Origin: Desulfobulbus sp.
GTDB lineage: Bacteria > Desulfobacterota > Desulfobulbia > Desulfobulbales > Desulfobulbaceae
DNA length: 13,572 nt
Assembly (NCBI GenBank): GCA_030600525.1
Contig: JAUVLX010000065.1
Coordinates: forward strand, 1-13,572
Direction: 5' to 3'
Positions 6,844 to 13,572 of the stretch are shown here, piece by piece. Every line of letters starts with the position of its first letter. Positions within the stretch are counted from its first letter, which is position 1. Both the position numbers and the translations under genes were made by a program. The notes below the pieces were generated by a model. The model ran no database searches. It saw only the letters and a list, made by a program, of their open reading frames with translations, and was not told the DNA's origin.

Positions 6844-7968
6844 ATGGAAGATAATACAGTCCACTCCCAATCAACTCATTCGCCAGCAGAGGATGAGACA
6901 ATAAAAGCCGACAACGACGGAGGTATATCCAGGCCACCTGTTGATTGGCATAAGGCGACAACGCAGCCTACCTTTGTCATAGAGGATTCTTTTTTTCGTT
7001 CCCGTACGCCTCGGCCTGTTCACTGGTCCATAGCATGGTCGGACCTGATGATGACGATGTTTATCCTCTTTCTCACCCTTTTTGTCTACCAACTTGCCAA
7101 TCGTGAGTTTCTTGACCAAGAAAGTGTTGAAGTGGTAGCAGGGACAATCATTTCTACTCCCCCTTTATCACCAGAGGCAACCGTACCGTTCCACCCTATC
7201 TCTCCCCAGATTTCAAAACATCGCTCCGACACGCTTAAATCCGTAGAGCGTGTGTCTGAAGAAGAAATCAAGGCGAACGAGAACCTTGCAGGAAAAGAAA
7301 TTCCAATTAACATTATTGAAACTGATTTAACCAGGCCGCTCCCTGCACAGCCTGTTCTCCCCCCACTCTCCCCGACATCTTCCGATACGGTTATTCCACG
7401 CGAACTGGTGATTGAAGAATCCTGGCAGGTTGAAGAAAGAACGAACAAAGAACTAGTTGAACAAACGACTGTCGACGAAAAAATCTTTACTGAAATTTAC
7501 GACCTTTCCAAGACGACCCTTGCCGATGAGAAAATGACCAGGTTTGCCTCGGTGGAGTTAATTCCAGATAAAGCGGTACGCATCATCCTTGCAGGAGACC
7601 TGCTTTTTGATTCAGGCATGGCAGAGATATCACATCAGGCCCTGGAGTCCCTTCGCAGCCTGTCTGTCATAATCGCGCAGACACCTTACATGATAAACAT
7701 AGTTGGCCATACAGATTCCGTCCCCATGCATTCGCAGCTTTTTCCAACCAACTGGGAGCTATCAGTTGCAAGAGCGAGTCGCGTCGCACGTTTTCTTATC
7801 GAGGATATTGGGGTTCCGGGCAGGCAAATAGTGGTATCAGGATTTAGTTATTTCCGACCGGTTCAACCAAACACCAACGAAAAGAACAGAAGTAAAAACA
7901 GAAGAGTGGAAATCATCCTCTCCAAAGAAACACCGCCTGCAGTTGACAGGACCAAGCCTGCTCAATAA
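6844..7968 (+). CDS. MotB-like stator protein with OmpA peptidoglycan-binding domain
   Basis: The 374-residue protein has one transmembrane helix and a C-terminal OmpA/MotB domain, the plan of stator B subunits that conduct ions and grip peptidoglycan. The helix (about 65-86) reads WSDLMMTMFILFLTLFVYQ. Asp67 is at the place of the essential ion-binding aspartate of MotB. The OmpA domain (about 240-360) includes LLFDSGMAEIS, VGHTDSVP (287-294), NWELSVARA and NRRVEIIL. Two features are unusual: a cytoplasmic N-terminal region of about 60 residues (flagellar MotB has roughly 25) and a Pro-rich linker of about 150 residues (90-240) between helix and OmpA domain. ATG 6844 is the first start after an in-frame stop at 6835. 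The MotA-like partner follows after 15 bases, the reverse of the usual motA-motB order. No flagellar or chemotaxis gene is nearby. A TolR/ExbD-like or other energy-coupling role is possible. Confidence -1.
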   Translation: MEDNTVHSQSTHSPAEDETIKADNDGGISRPPVDWHKATTQPTFVIEDSFFRSRTPRPVHWSIAWSDLMMTMFILFLTLFVYQLANREFLDQESVEVVAGTIISTPPLSPEATVPFHPISPQISKHRSDTLKSVERVSEEEIKANENLAGKEIPINIIETDLTRPLPAQPVLPPLSPTSSDTVIPRELVIEESWQVEERTNKELVEQTTVDEKIFTEIYDLSKTTLADEKMTRFASVELIPDKAVRIILAGDLLFDSGMAEISHQALESLRSLSVIIAQTPYMINIVGHTDSVPMHSQLFPTNWELSVARASRVARFLIEDIGVPGRQIVVSGFSYFRPVQPNTNEKNRSKNRRVEIILSKETPPAVDRTKPAQ

Positions 7969-7983
7969 TAAAATAAGGTTATC

Positions 7984-8823
7984 ATGAGAAGACAAAACCT
8001 GATCGGATTTACCCTGTGTGTTGTTATTTTTGTTACCGGTTTCCTGATCAAAGGCAACCTGGGGCTGTATTTTAATTTTGCAGGACTGTCAATCGTTCTC
8101 GGTGGCAGCGCTGCCGCAGCTCTATTAAGTTTCAAGATCAGCAGATTAAAGATAGTTTATCTGGTTATCCGCGCCTCGTACACCCAAAGAAACATTTCCG
8201 AAGAGGATATTGTCAACATCCTGATCAACCTTGCCATAAAATCCCGCATGGAAGGCGTCTTATCACTGCAAGAGGAAGAACACGAAACATCCATCCTCTT
8301 TCTCCGCAGGGGGCTTGGCTGTCTGGTTGACAATTACGAACCTCATCAAATTCGCGATATTTTAAACACAGAAATGTATTTTTTTAAACTGCGCCGCGAA
8401 GACAGTGAAAGAATCCTGCGTACCATCGGCGATTTTTTCCCTGCATTTGGCATCATAGGTTCTGTTGTCGGCCTTATTTCCATGCTGGCAGGTATTGGCG
8501 ATACTTCTGTCATCCTTAAAACAGTCCCGGTTGCTCTCACGTCGACCCTGTACGGGCTTATTTTTGCTAATTTCTTTTTTATACCCTTTGCTGCCAACCT
8601 CAGGGAACGAACCAATCATGAGCTGCTGCTTCAAAAAATCATCATGGAAGGTGTCATTGCCATCCAAAGTGAACTTAACCCCACTATTTTAAAAACAAAA
8701 CTCCTCTCATTTCTTACCCCTTCTGCCCGACATGCAGACCTGGTACCACTGGCCAAGATCAGGAAGAGATTTAACATAGCCGATCCCCTGATTCACACAA
8801 CGACCGATCCTAACCGGAAGTAA
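7984..8823 (+). CDS. MotA-like (MotA/TolQ/ExbB family) proton-channel protein
   Basis: This 279-residue inner-membrane protein has four predicted helices at about 5-22, 28-50, 151-172 and 180-205, with a cytoplasmic loop of about 100 residues between helices two and three, as in MotA. Helix three carries PAFGIIGSVVGLISMLAG (153-170), the family signature, with Pro153 at the place of the functionally important MotA proline. Pro201 lies in helix four. The cytoplasmic loop contains SRMEGVLSLQEEE (87-99), resembling the MotA loop segment that contacts the flagellar rotor. Arg88 is kept, while the usual glutamate eight residues on seems to be Gln96 followed by Glu97. That alignment is by eye. The start has AAGG about six bases upstream. 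It presumably forms a stator-like complex with the preceding MotB-like protein. The target of the motion or force is unknown. Confidence -1.
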   Translation: MRRQNLIGFTLCVVIFVTGFLIKGNLGLYFNFAGLSIVLGGSAAAALLSFKISRLKIVYLVIRASYTQRNISEEDIVNILINLAIKSRMEGVLSLQEEEHETSILFLRRGLGCLVDNYEPHQIRDILNTEMYFFKLRREDSERILRTIGDFFPAFGIIGSVVGLISMLAGIGDTSVILKTVPVALTSTLYGLIFANFFFIPFAANLRERTNHELLLQKIIMEGVIAIQSELNPTILKTKLLSFLTPSARHADLVPLAKIRKRFNIADPLIHTTTDPNRK

Positions 8824-8938
8824 TTCAGCCAAGAAGAGGATGGCGAAATTTCACAGGTAAGTGTAGTATATTTTCTTTTAGATACTGCTCCCTGTAAATG
8901 CGTGATTACTGCTCACGCAAAACTTGCCAGCCAGAGCC

Positions 8939-9865
8939 ATGTACCAGTTAATTCCCCTTGCTCTCTCCATCTTATTGCTGTGTGGTTGCTCACCGGCAAC
9001 AGTCAGCACCATTACCAGCCAGCCAGAAACTAGGGAATTGCTTCCTGCTGAAATAGTCGAGCTGGTAGAAGGGAACACTCTCTACGTTCAGTCTTCTGAA
9101 GAGGATAGCTATCTTTTTTTTGACCCTTCAAGCCGTTTGTTTACCAAAGATCTCTACGCTAACAGGGATACCGGAAAATGGGACGTCAGTGAAGACGGCC
9201 AAGTGTGTTTGAAGATGAAAAGCTGGTGGTATGGAGACTTGAAATGTTACCGGATTTTCATGAAGGGTGACCGTGAAAAAATTTACCTGGCTAATAGTTC
9301 CGATGTAGTCGAATATTCTGCAAAATATTTCGCAGGGGACAGCAACCATATTTTCATTGCTACTCCTGCCAAGAAAAAAAGCTACCGTAAATCTGCCCGA
9401 AAACAACAGCAACAAGGAGTATCCTCTTCTCCTAAGGGGCAAAATACTCCTAGCCAGAAACAAAAAACTGAGCACTTCGGGGTTACAGAGCCCGCAACGA
9501 CCGATCATGTAACAAAAGATACCCAAGCCACAGTCAAATGGGTTGCTAAAAACTGCCCTGGGTGCAATATGGCCGGTGCTGATTTATATAAAGCTAATTT
9601 AATTGCGGCAAAACTGGCTGGCACCAACCTAGAGGATGCCAACCTGCAGATGGCAAATCTGCGTCGAGCGGACCTCCAAGGGGCTAACCTTAGAGACGCG
9701 ATCCTCAAGTATGCCAATCTCCCTGGGGCAAATCTCCAAGACGCAGACCTCAGAGGTGCCGATCTCCAAGGTGCAAATCTTATCCGCGCCAATCTCACAG
9801 GGGCAAAACTCGATGGGGCCAACCTGCAGGAAGCTCATTTAGACGGCGTCATCGGTCTTGACTGA
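8939..9865 (+). CDS. Lipoprotein with 18 pentapeptide repeats
   Basis: From ATG 8939 the product is 308 residues. It begins with a hydrophobic segment ending in a lipobox LCGC (Cys17 lipidated), so it is an envelope lipoprotein. Residues about 35-140 form a compact domain with paired Cys90 and Cys103 and the pattern GKWDVSEDGQVC; by memory this resembles DUF995-type envelope domains, uncertain. A Lys/Gln/Ser-rich linker follows (about 144-180). Then CPGC (206-209) leads into 18 uninterrupted A(D/N)LXX repeats (214-303; bases 9578-9847), which should fold as a right-handed quadrilateral beta-helix, a protein-binding or spacer structure. The start is uncertain. An in-frame TTG at 8924 adds five residues including an arginine, which would give the signal the usual positive charge. 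Neither start has a clear ribosome site. The gene follows the MotA-like gene by 115 bases without a terminator, so a functional link is possible but unproven. Confidence -1.
   Translation: MYQLIPLALSILLLCGCSPATVSTITSQPETRELLPAEIVELVEGNTLYVQSSEEDSYLFFDPSSRLFTKDLYANRDTGKWDVSEDGQVCLKMKSWWYGDLKCYRIFMKGDREKIYLANSSDVVEYSAKYFAGDSNHIFIATPAKKKSYRKSARKQQQQGVSSSPKGQNTPSQKQKTEHFGVTEPATTDHVTKDTQATVKWVAKNCPGCNMAGADLYKANLIAAKLAGTNLEDANLQMANLRRADLQGANLRDAILKYANLPGANLQDADLRGADLQGANLIRANLTGAKLDGANLQEAHLDGVIGLD
9578..9847 (+). repeat. Pentapeptide-repeat tract (18 x 15 bases)
   Basis: Eighteen consecutive codon quintets encode A(D/N)LXX-type units, from ADLYK to AHLDG, with no break in register. Units such as ADLQG and ANLQD have near-identical DNA (GCxAAxCTxCAAG), consistent with growth by unit duplication. 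Centre positions are mostly Leu and the preceding positions Asn or Asp. This coding repeat also creates long open but spurious frames on the opposite strand. Confidence -1.
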
Positions 9866-9945
9866 CCAGTCACAGATAGCAACGAACAACGAAATCGACC
9901 AACCCCCCATTAACTCCCTCAATCCTTAATTTTTCTTTTCTGCCT

Positions 9946-12900
9946 ATGTCAGCACCATTTGTTCATCTTCACGTCCATACCCAATACTCCATGCTCGACG
10001 GCGCCATCCGTCTCAAAGACCTTCTCGACAGGACCCGCGAGTTCGACATGTCAGCAGTTGCGGTTACCGACCACGGCGCTATGTACGGGGCCCTTGAATT
10101 TTACGAAAAAGCCACCAAGGCAGGAATAAAACCGCTTGTGGGGTGCGAGTTTTACATGGCAGAAAACGGTATGGCTATTCATGACCGTTCTGCAGGCCAC
10201 AACTTTCATCTGGTTGCACTTGCAACCAACGCCGTTGGCTATGCAAACCTGATGAAACTCACATCCATAGCCCAGCGGTTTGGATTTTATTATAAGCCCC
10301 GTATCGATTTCCAGACCCTCTACAAGCATAACGAAGGCCTGATAGTCCTCACCGCCTGTCTCCACGGTGAAATCCCCTGGAGAATTACCCACAATGATAT
10401 GAACGGTGCCAGGGCCAAGGCAAAGGAAGTTCAACAGGTCTTTGGGGACAGGCTCTACTTTGAAATGCAGGAAAACGGCATTGTCGAACAGACTATTGCC
10501 AACAAAGGTATCATGGAGCTTGGCGAGGAACTCGGCGTCAAACTTGTGGCGACCAATGATTGCCACTACCTGAGCAAAGAAGAATCCTATGCCCATGAAG
10601 TTCTGCTCTCCATCCAGACCGGGAAGACCATTACAGATCCCAACCGGTTCCGGTTTCCGACCCAGGAGCTGTATTTCAAATCAGCAGAGGAGATGGCCAA
10701 CCAGTTTCATTACTTCCCTGAAGCTGTTACCAACACTCTAGAGGTAGCTGAACGCTGCAATCTTGAGCTGAAATTCGGTGCCCACCATTTCCCCATCTTC
10801 CCTATTCCAGATGACGATTCCCTGGAGAATGTATTTGAAACAAACTGTTGGGAAGGTTTACAGAAAAGGCTCGACCACCTCCATGAGCTACAGGAAGTCA
10901 CACCGGAACTGGAGAAGACATATAAAGACCGGTTGACCATGGAGATAGGGGTCATTAAAACCATGGGGTTTTCAGGCTACTTCCTTATTGTTGCCGATTT
11001 TATCACCTGGGCAAAGGAACATCAAATTCCAGTCGGACCAGGTCGTGGCTCAGGAGCCGGAAGTCTAGCGGCTTTTTGCATGTTTATCACTGACATAGAC
11101 CCCATTCCCTATGGACTCATTTTTGAGCGTTTCCTGAATGTGGAACGTATGTCCATGCCCGACTTTGATGTTGATTTCTGCAAGGATCGAAGAGACGAAG
11201 TCATTGACTACGTTCGCAGTAAATATGGTGGTGACGATTATGTCGCCCAAATTGTTGCCTACGGTTCCATGAAAGCAAGGGCGGTTCTGCGTGATGTCGG
11301 CCGGGTGCTGGAAATCCCCCTACCTATAGTGGACCGGATTGCCAAACTGGTCCCAGACGAGTTGAAAATCACCTTGAAAAAGGCGATCGACAAAGAGCCT
11401 CGCCTCAGGGACGCGATGAAGGATGAAAATGTCCGCGAATTGCTCACTGTAGCACAAACCCTGGAAGGACTCTCACGGCATAAATCAACCCATGCTGCTG
11501 GGGTCGTCATCTCTCCAACGCCTCTGGTCGATTACCTGCCGGTCTGTATCGGCCCTAACAAGGAAATCCTGACCCAGTACGACATGAAGTACACCGAGAA
11601 AACCGGACTGATCAAGTTCGACTTCCTCGGCTTAAAGACCCTTACCGTCATAGATCGCGCCTTAAAGCTCATAGCCTATGATGTCGGCAAAGAAATTGAG
11701 CTCAGCAAAATACCCATGGACGATGCCAAGAGTTACGACCTGCTCTGCCGCGGAGACAGCCTTGGTGTTTTCCAATTGGAAAGTGATGGTATGCGTGAAT
11801 TGCTGATTAAGATGCACCCAGAACAGTTCACCGACCTCATCGCTCTGGTTGCCCTTTATCGGCCAGGACCACTGGACTCCGGCATGGTTGACACTTTTGT
11901 TGAAACCAAACATGGAAGGCAGTTACCAGACTACCCTCTACCACAGATAAAACCTGTCCTGGAAGAGACATACGGCGTTATTGTCTACCAGGAACAGGTC
12001 ATGAAAATTTCCAACATTCTCGCAGGGTACAGCCTGGGAGATGCAGACATCCTTCGTCGTGCCATGGGAAAAAAAATCCCCGAGGTCATGGAAGAGGAAC
12101 GGGAAAAATTCATGGCAGGTGCTGAGAAACTTGATGTTCCCGAAAAAAAAGCCAAATACATCTTTGACCTCATGGCCAAGTTTGCAGGATATGGCTTCAA
12201 CAAGTCCCATTCAGCTGCCTACGCCCTTATTGCCTATCAAACGGCCTACCTTAAGGCCCACTACCCTGCCCAATTTCTTGCAGCACTCCTTTCCTGCGAT
12301 GTTGACAACACGGATAAGGTGGTCAAGTATATCTCGGAATGCAAGCAGATTAATATTGACGTATTGCCACCCGATATAAACGAATCCTATCATGACTTCA
12401 CGGTCATCAAGGATCGCATCAGGTTTGGCCTTGCAGCCGTGAAAAACGTCGGTGGAGCAGCCCTCGATTCTATTCTGGAAGAACGTAAGAAAAATGGATC
12501 TTTCACCTCTTTAGGTGTTTTCTGCAGCCGGATTGATGGCAGCCGAGTGAATCGAAAAGTCATCGAAAGCCTCATCAAAGCAGGGGCATTTGATTCCATG
12601 AAGGGCAAACGCTCCCAATTTATTGAGGTTCTTGACCACGCACTTGAGCAGGCTAAGGCGATTCAACGTGATCGCATGAGCGGTCAAATGAGCCTCTTTG
12701 CCTTAGGCAGCCAGACCGATTCTACCAGTTCAACAGAAATCACCCTTCCCGCAATAGATGAATGGCCTGAATTAAAGAAACTTGCTTACGAAAAGGATAC
12801 TGTCGGCTTTTTCCTCACCGGCCATCCACTGGAAGGTATTAAAGAGGAAATGAGCATGATCACTGATACCGATGTTGAAAATGCCAACACTTGGCGGGAC

Positions 12901-13473
12901 GGTCAACCTATTCGGCTCGGTGGCCTCATCTCCAGTTACAAGGAACATAAATCCAAAAAAGGCGACAGAATGGCCTTTACGTCCATTGAAGACATGACTG
13001 GCGAAATCGAAGTTATTGTCTTTCCATCCACCTTTGCTGAATGTTCCGAGATCCTCAGAAGTGATCTACCATTGGTGGTCCTGGGAACTGTGCAGCAAGG
13101 GGAACGAGGGGCCAAAATAATAGCACAGGAAATCAGCTTGGTTCAACGGGCCATGGAAAAGTATACTGAAAAAGCTGTTATAACGTTGCAAGCTGAAGCC
13201 ACCTCACGTCAGCATTTAACCCAACTCAAGGAAATTCTATACAGATATCACGGGCTCACCCCGCTGCACCTAACCCTTCATTTTGATGGGAGGGGAGAGG
13301 TGGATATCGATATACTTAAGGATCTGACTATAAAATCCTGCCCCGATTTTATCCGCGACGTAGTAGACTTATGCGGCAGCCGGACCCTTTCACTGCGTAT
13401 GACCCCCCCCGAGGTAAAGCGGCGTGGGAATGGAAATGGAAAATATGGTTATAACAAAAAAGCCCATGCATAA
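9946..13473 (+). CDS. dnaE: DNA polymerase III alpha subunit
   Basis: This complete 1175-residue replicative polymerase matches the usual DnaE length. The start is fixed by FVHLHVHTQYSMLDGA at residues 5-20, the conserved N-terminus, although no Shine-Dalgarno is visible and the leader is pyrimidine-rich. Domains in order: PHP (1 to about 270), palm and fingers with GPGRGSGAGS (364-373), PDFDVDFC with catalytic Asp406 and Asp408, HKSTHAAGVVIS, KFDFLGL with third catalytic Asp559, FQLESDGM, YRPGPLDSGM and YGFNKSHSAAYA. A helix-hairpin-helix region is followed by a beta-clamp binding motif QMSLF (914-918), then an OB fold (about 990-1065) and a C-terminal tail. The PHP domain appears to keep all metal-site residues (His9, His11, Asp42, His43, Glu68, His88, Cys138, Asp205, His207), unlike the degenerate E. 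coli domain. It is a housekeeping gene, probably transcribed on its own or with genes beyond the window. Confidence -1.
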   Translation: MSAPFVHLHVHTQYSMLDGAIRLKDLLDRTREFDMSAVAVTDHGAMYGALEFYEKATKAGIKPLVGCEFYMAENGMAIHDRSAGHNFHLVALATNAVGYANLMKLTSIAQRFGFYYKPRIDFQTLYKHNEGLIVLTACLHGEIPWRITHNDMNGARAKAKEVQQVFGDRLYFEMQENGIVEQTIANKGIMELGEELGVKLVATNDCHYLSKEESYAHEVLLSIQTGKTITDPNRFRFPTQELYFKSAEEMANQFHYFPEAVTNTLEVAERCNLELKFGAHHFPIFPIPDDDSLENVFETNCWEGLQKRLDHLHELQEVTPELEKTYKDRLTMEIGVIKTMGFSGYFLIVADFITWAKEHQIPVGPGRGSGAGSLAAFCMFITDIDPIPYGLIFERFLNVERMSMPDFDVDFCKDRRDEVIDYVRSKYGGDDYVAQIVAYGSMKARAVLRDVGRVLEIPLPIVDRIAKLVPDELKITLKKAIDKEPRLRDAMKDENVRELLTVAQTLEGLSRHKSTHAAGVVISPTPLVDYLPVCIGPNKEILTQYDMKYTEKTGLIKFDFLGLKTLTVIDRALKLIAYDVGKEIELSKIPMDDAKSYDLLCRGDSLGVFQLESDGMRELLIKMHPEQFTDLIALVALYRPGPLDSGMVDTFVETKHGRQLPDYPLPQIKPVLEETYGVIVYQEQVMKISNILAGYSLGDADILRRAMGKKIPEVMEEEREKFMAGAEKLDVPEKKAKYIFDLMAKFAGYGFNKSHSAAYALIAYQTAYLKAHYPAQFLAALLSCDVDNTDKVVKYISECKQINIDVLPPDINESYHDFTVIKDRIRFGLAAVKNVGGAALDSILEERKKNGSFTSLGVFCSRIDGSRVNRKVIESLIKAGAFDSMKGKRSQFIEVLDHALEQAKAIQRDRMSGQMSLFALGSQTDSTSSTEITLPAIDEWPELKKLAYEKDTVGFFLTGHPLEGIKEEMSMITDTDVENANTWRDGQPIRLGGLISSYKEHKSKKGDRMAFTSIEDMTGEIEVIVFPSTFAECSEILRSDLPLVVLGTVQQGERGAKIIAQEISLVQRAMEKYTEKAVITLQAEATSRQHLTQLKEILYRYHGLTPLHLTLHFDGRGEVDIDILKDLTIKSCPDFIRDVVDLCGSRTLSLRMTPPEVKRRGNGNGKYGYNKKAHA

Positions 13474-13572
13474 ATGAGTCTGTTGAATTACTAGGATTTT
13501 CGTTCAAGGTCGAGGCATGATGAAAAAATAACCACAGGTATATAATTGATATTCCGAGGATTATTTTTTCAG
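13474..13572. other. Noncoding end of window after dnaE
   Basis: These 99 bases hold no gene and no hairpin terminator for dnaE. TATAAT (13541-13546) without a fitting -35 and GAGGA (13556-13560) hint at the leader of a downstream plus-strand gene starting just outside the window. The support is weak. Confidence -1.

Noticed and set aside
6844..8823. Zorya-type anti-phage defence (ZorA/ZorB are MotA/MotB-like)
   Set aside because: The MotA-like protein lacks the long C-terminal cytoplasmic tail of ZorA, and no ZorC, ZorD or ZorE-like gene is next to the pair; the following genes are a lipoprotein and dnaE.
9505..9838. Antisense open frames rich in Arg, Ala, Leu and Pro across the pentapeptide tract
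   Set aside because: They are the complement of the 15-base coding repeats and arise from the periodic sequence.

Overview
The window reads as chromosomal DNA of an anaerobic Gram-negative bacterium, most likely a Desulfobacterota member of the Desulfobulbales type. The evidence is a Tat-exported molybdopterin oxidoreductase with its TorD chaperone and a four-cluster ferredoxin, a lipoprotein signal, OmpA-type peptidoglycan-binding sequence and moderate GC content. The taxonomic placement is inference from gene content, not a measured result.

Layout. Positions 1-1165 (minus strand) hold the N-terminal 388 residues of an OFA-type (oxalate/formate antiporter-like) MFS transporter whose 3' end lies outside the window. 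A 928-base intergenic region follows, with a good minus-strand sigma70-type promoter, a 12-bp inverted repeat placed partly inside that promoter, and a candidate plus-strand promoter preceded by a 10-bp-phased direct repeat. From 2094 to 5778 a plus-strand operon encodes a TorD-family chaperone, a polysulfide/thiosulfate reductase-like catalytic subunit and an electron-transfer ferredoxin. It ends in a strong intrinsic terminator (5803-5836). No membrane quinol subunit follows.

A TIM-barrel sugar phosphate isomerase/AP endonuclease-2-like protein starts five bases after the terminator hairpin. Next come a MotB-like and a MotA-like protein in reversed order (6844-8823), a lipoprotein with 18 uninterrupted pentapeptide repeats (8939-9865), and the full DNA polymerase III alpha subunit dnaE (9946-13473). 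The last 99 bases are noncoding.

How the genes may work together. The chaperone would load cofactor into the catalytic subunit, which the Tat system exports together with the ferredoxin as a hitch-hiker, giving a periplasmic reductase or oxidase for a sulfur (or similar) compound. The divergent transporter may move a related anion, but only adjacency suggests this. The MotB/MotA pair looks like a proton- or sodium-driven stator-type complex anchored to peptidoglycan, with no flagellar genes nearby. The lipoprotein after it may be an envelope partner or unrelated. dnaE is housekeeping. I found no mobile element, tRNA, rRNA or CRISPR array. I found no convincing wholly new system; the most unusual items are the stator-like pair with the pentapeptide lipoprotein and the control region between the transporter and the molybdoenzyme operon.
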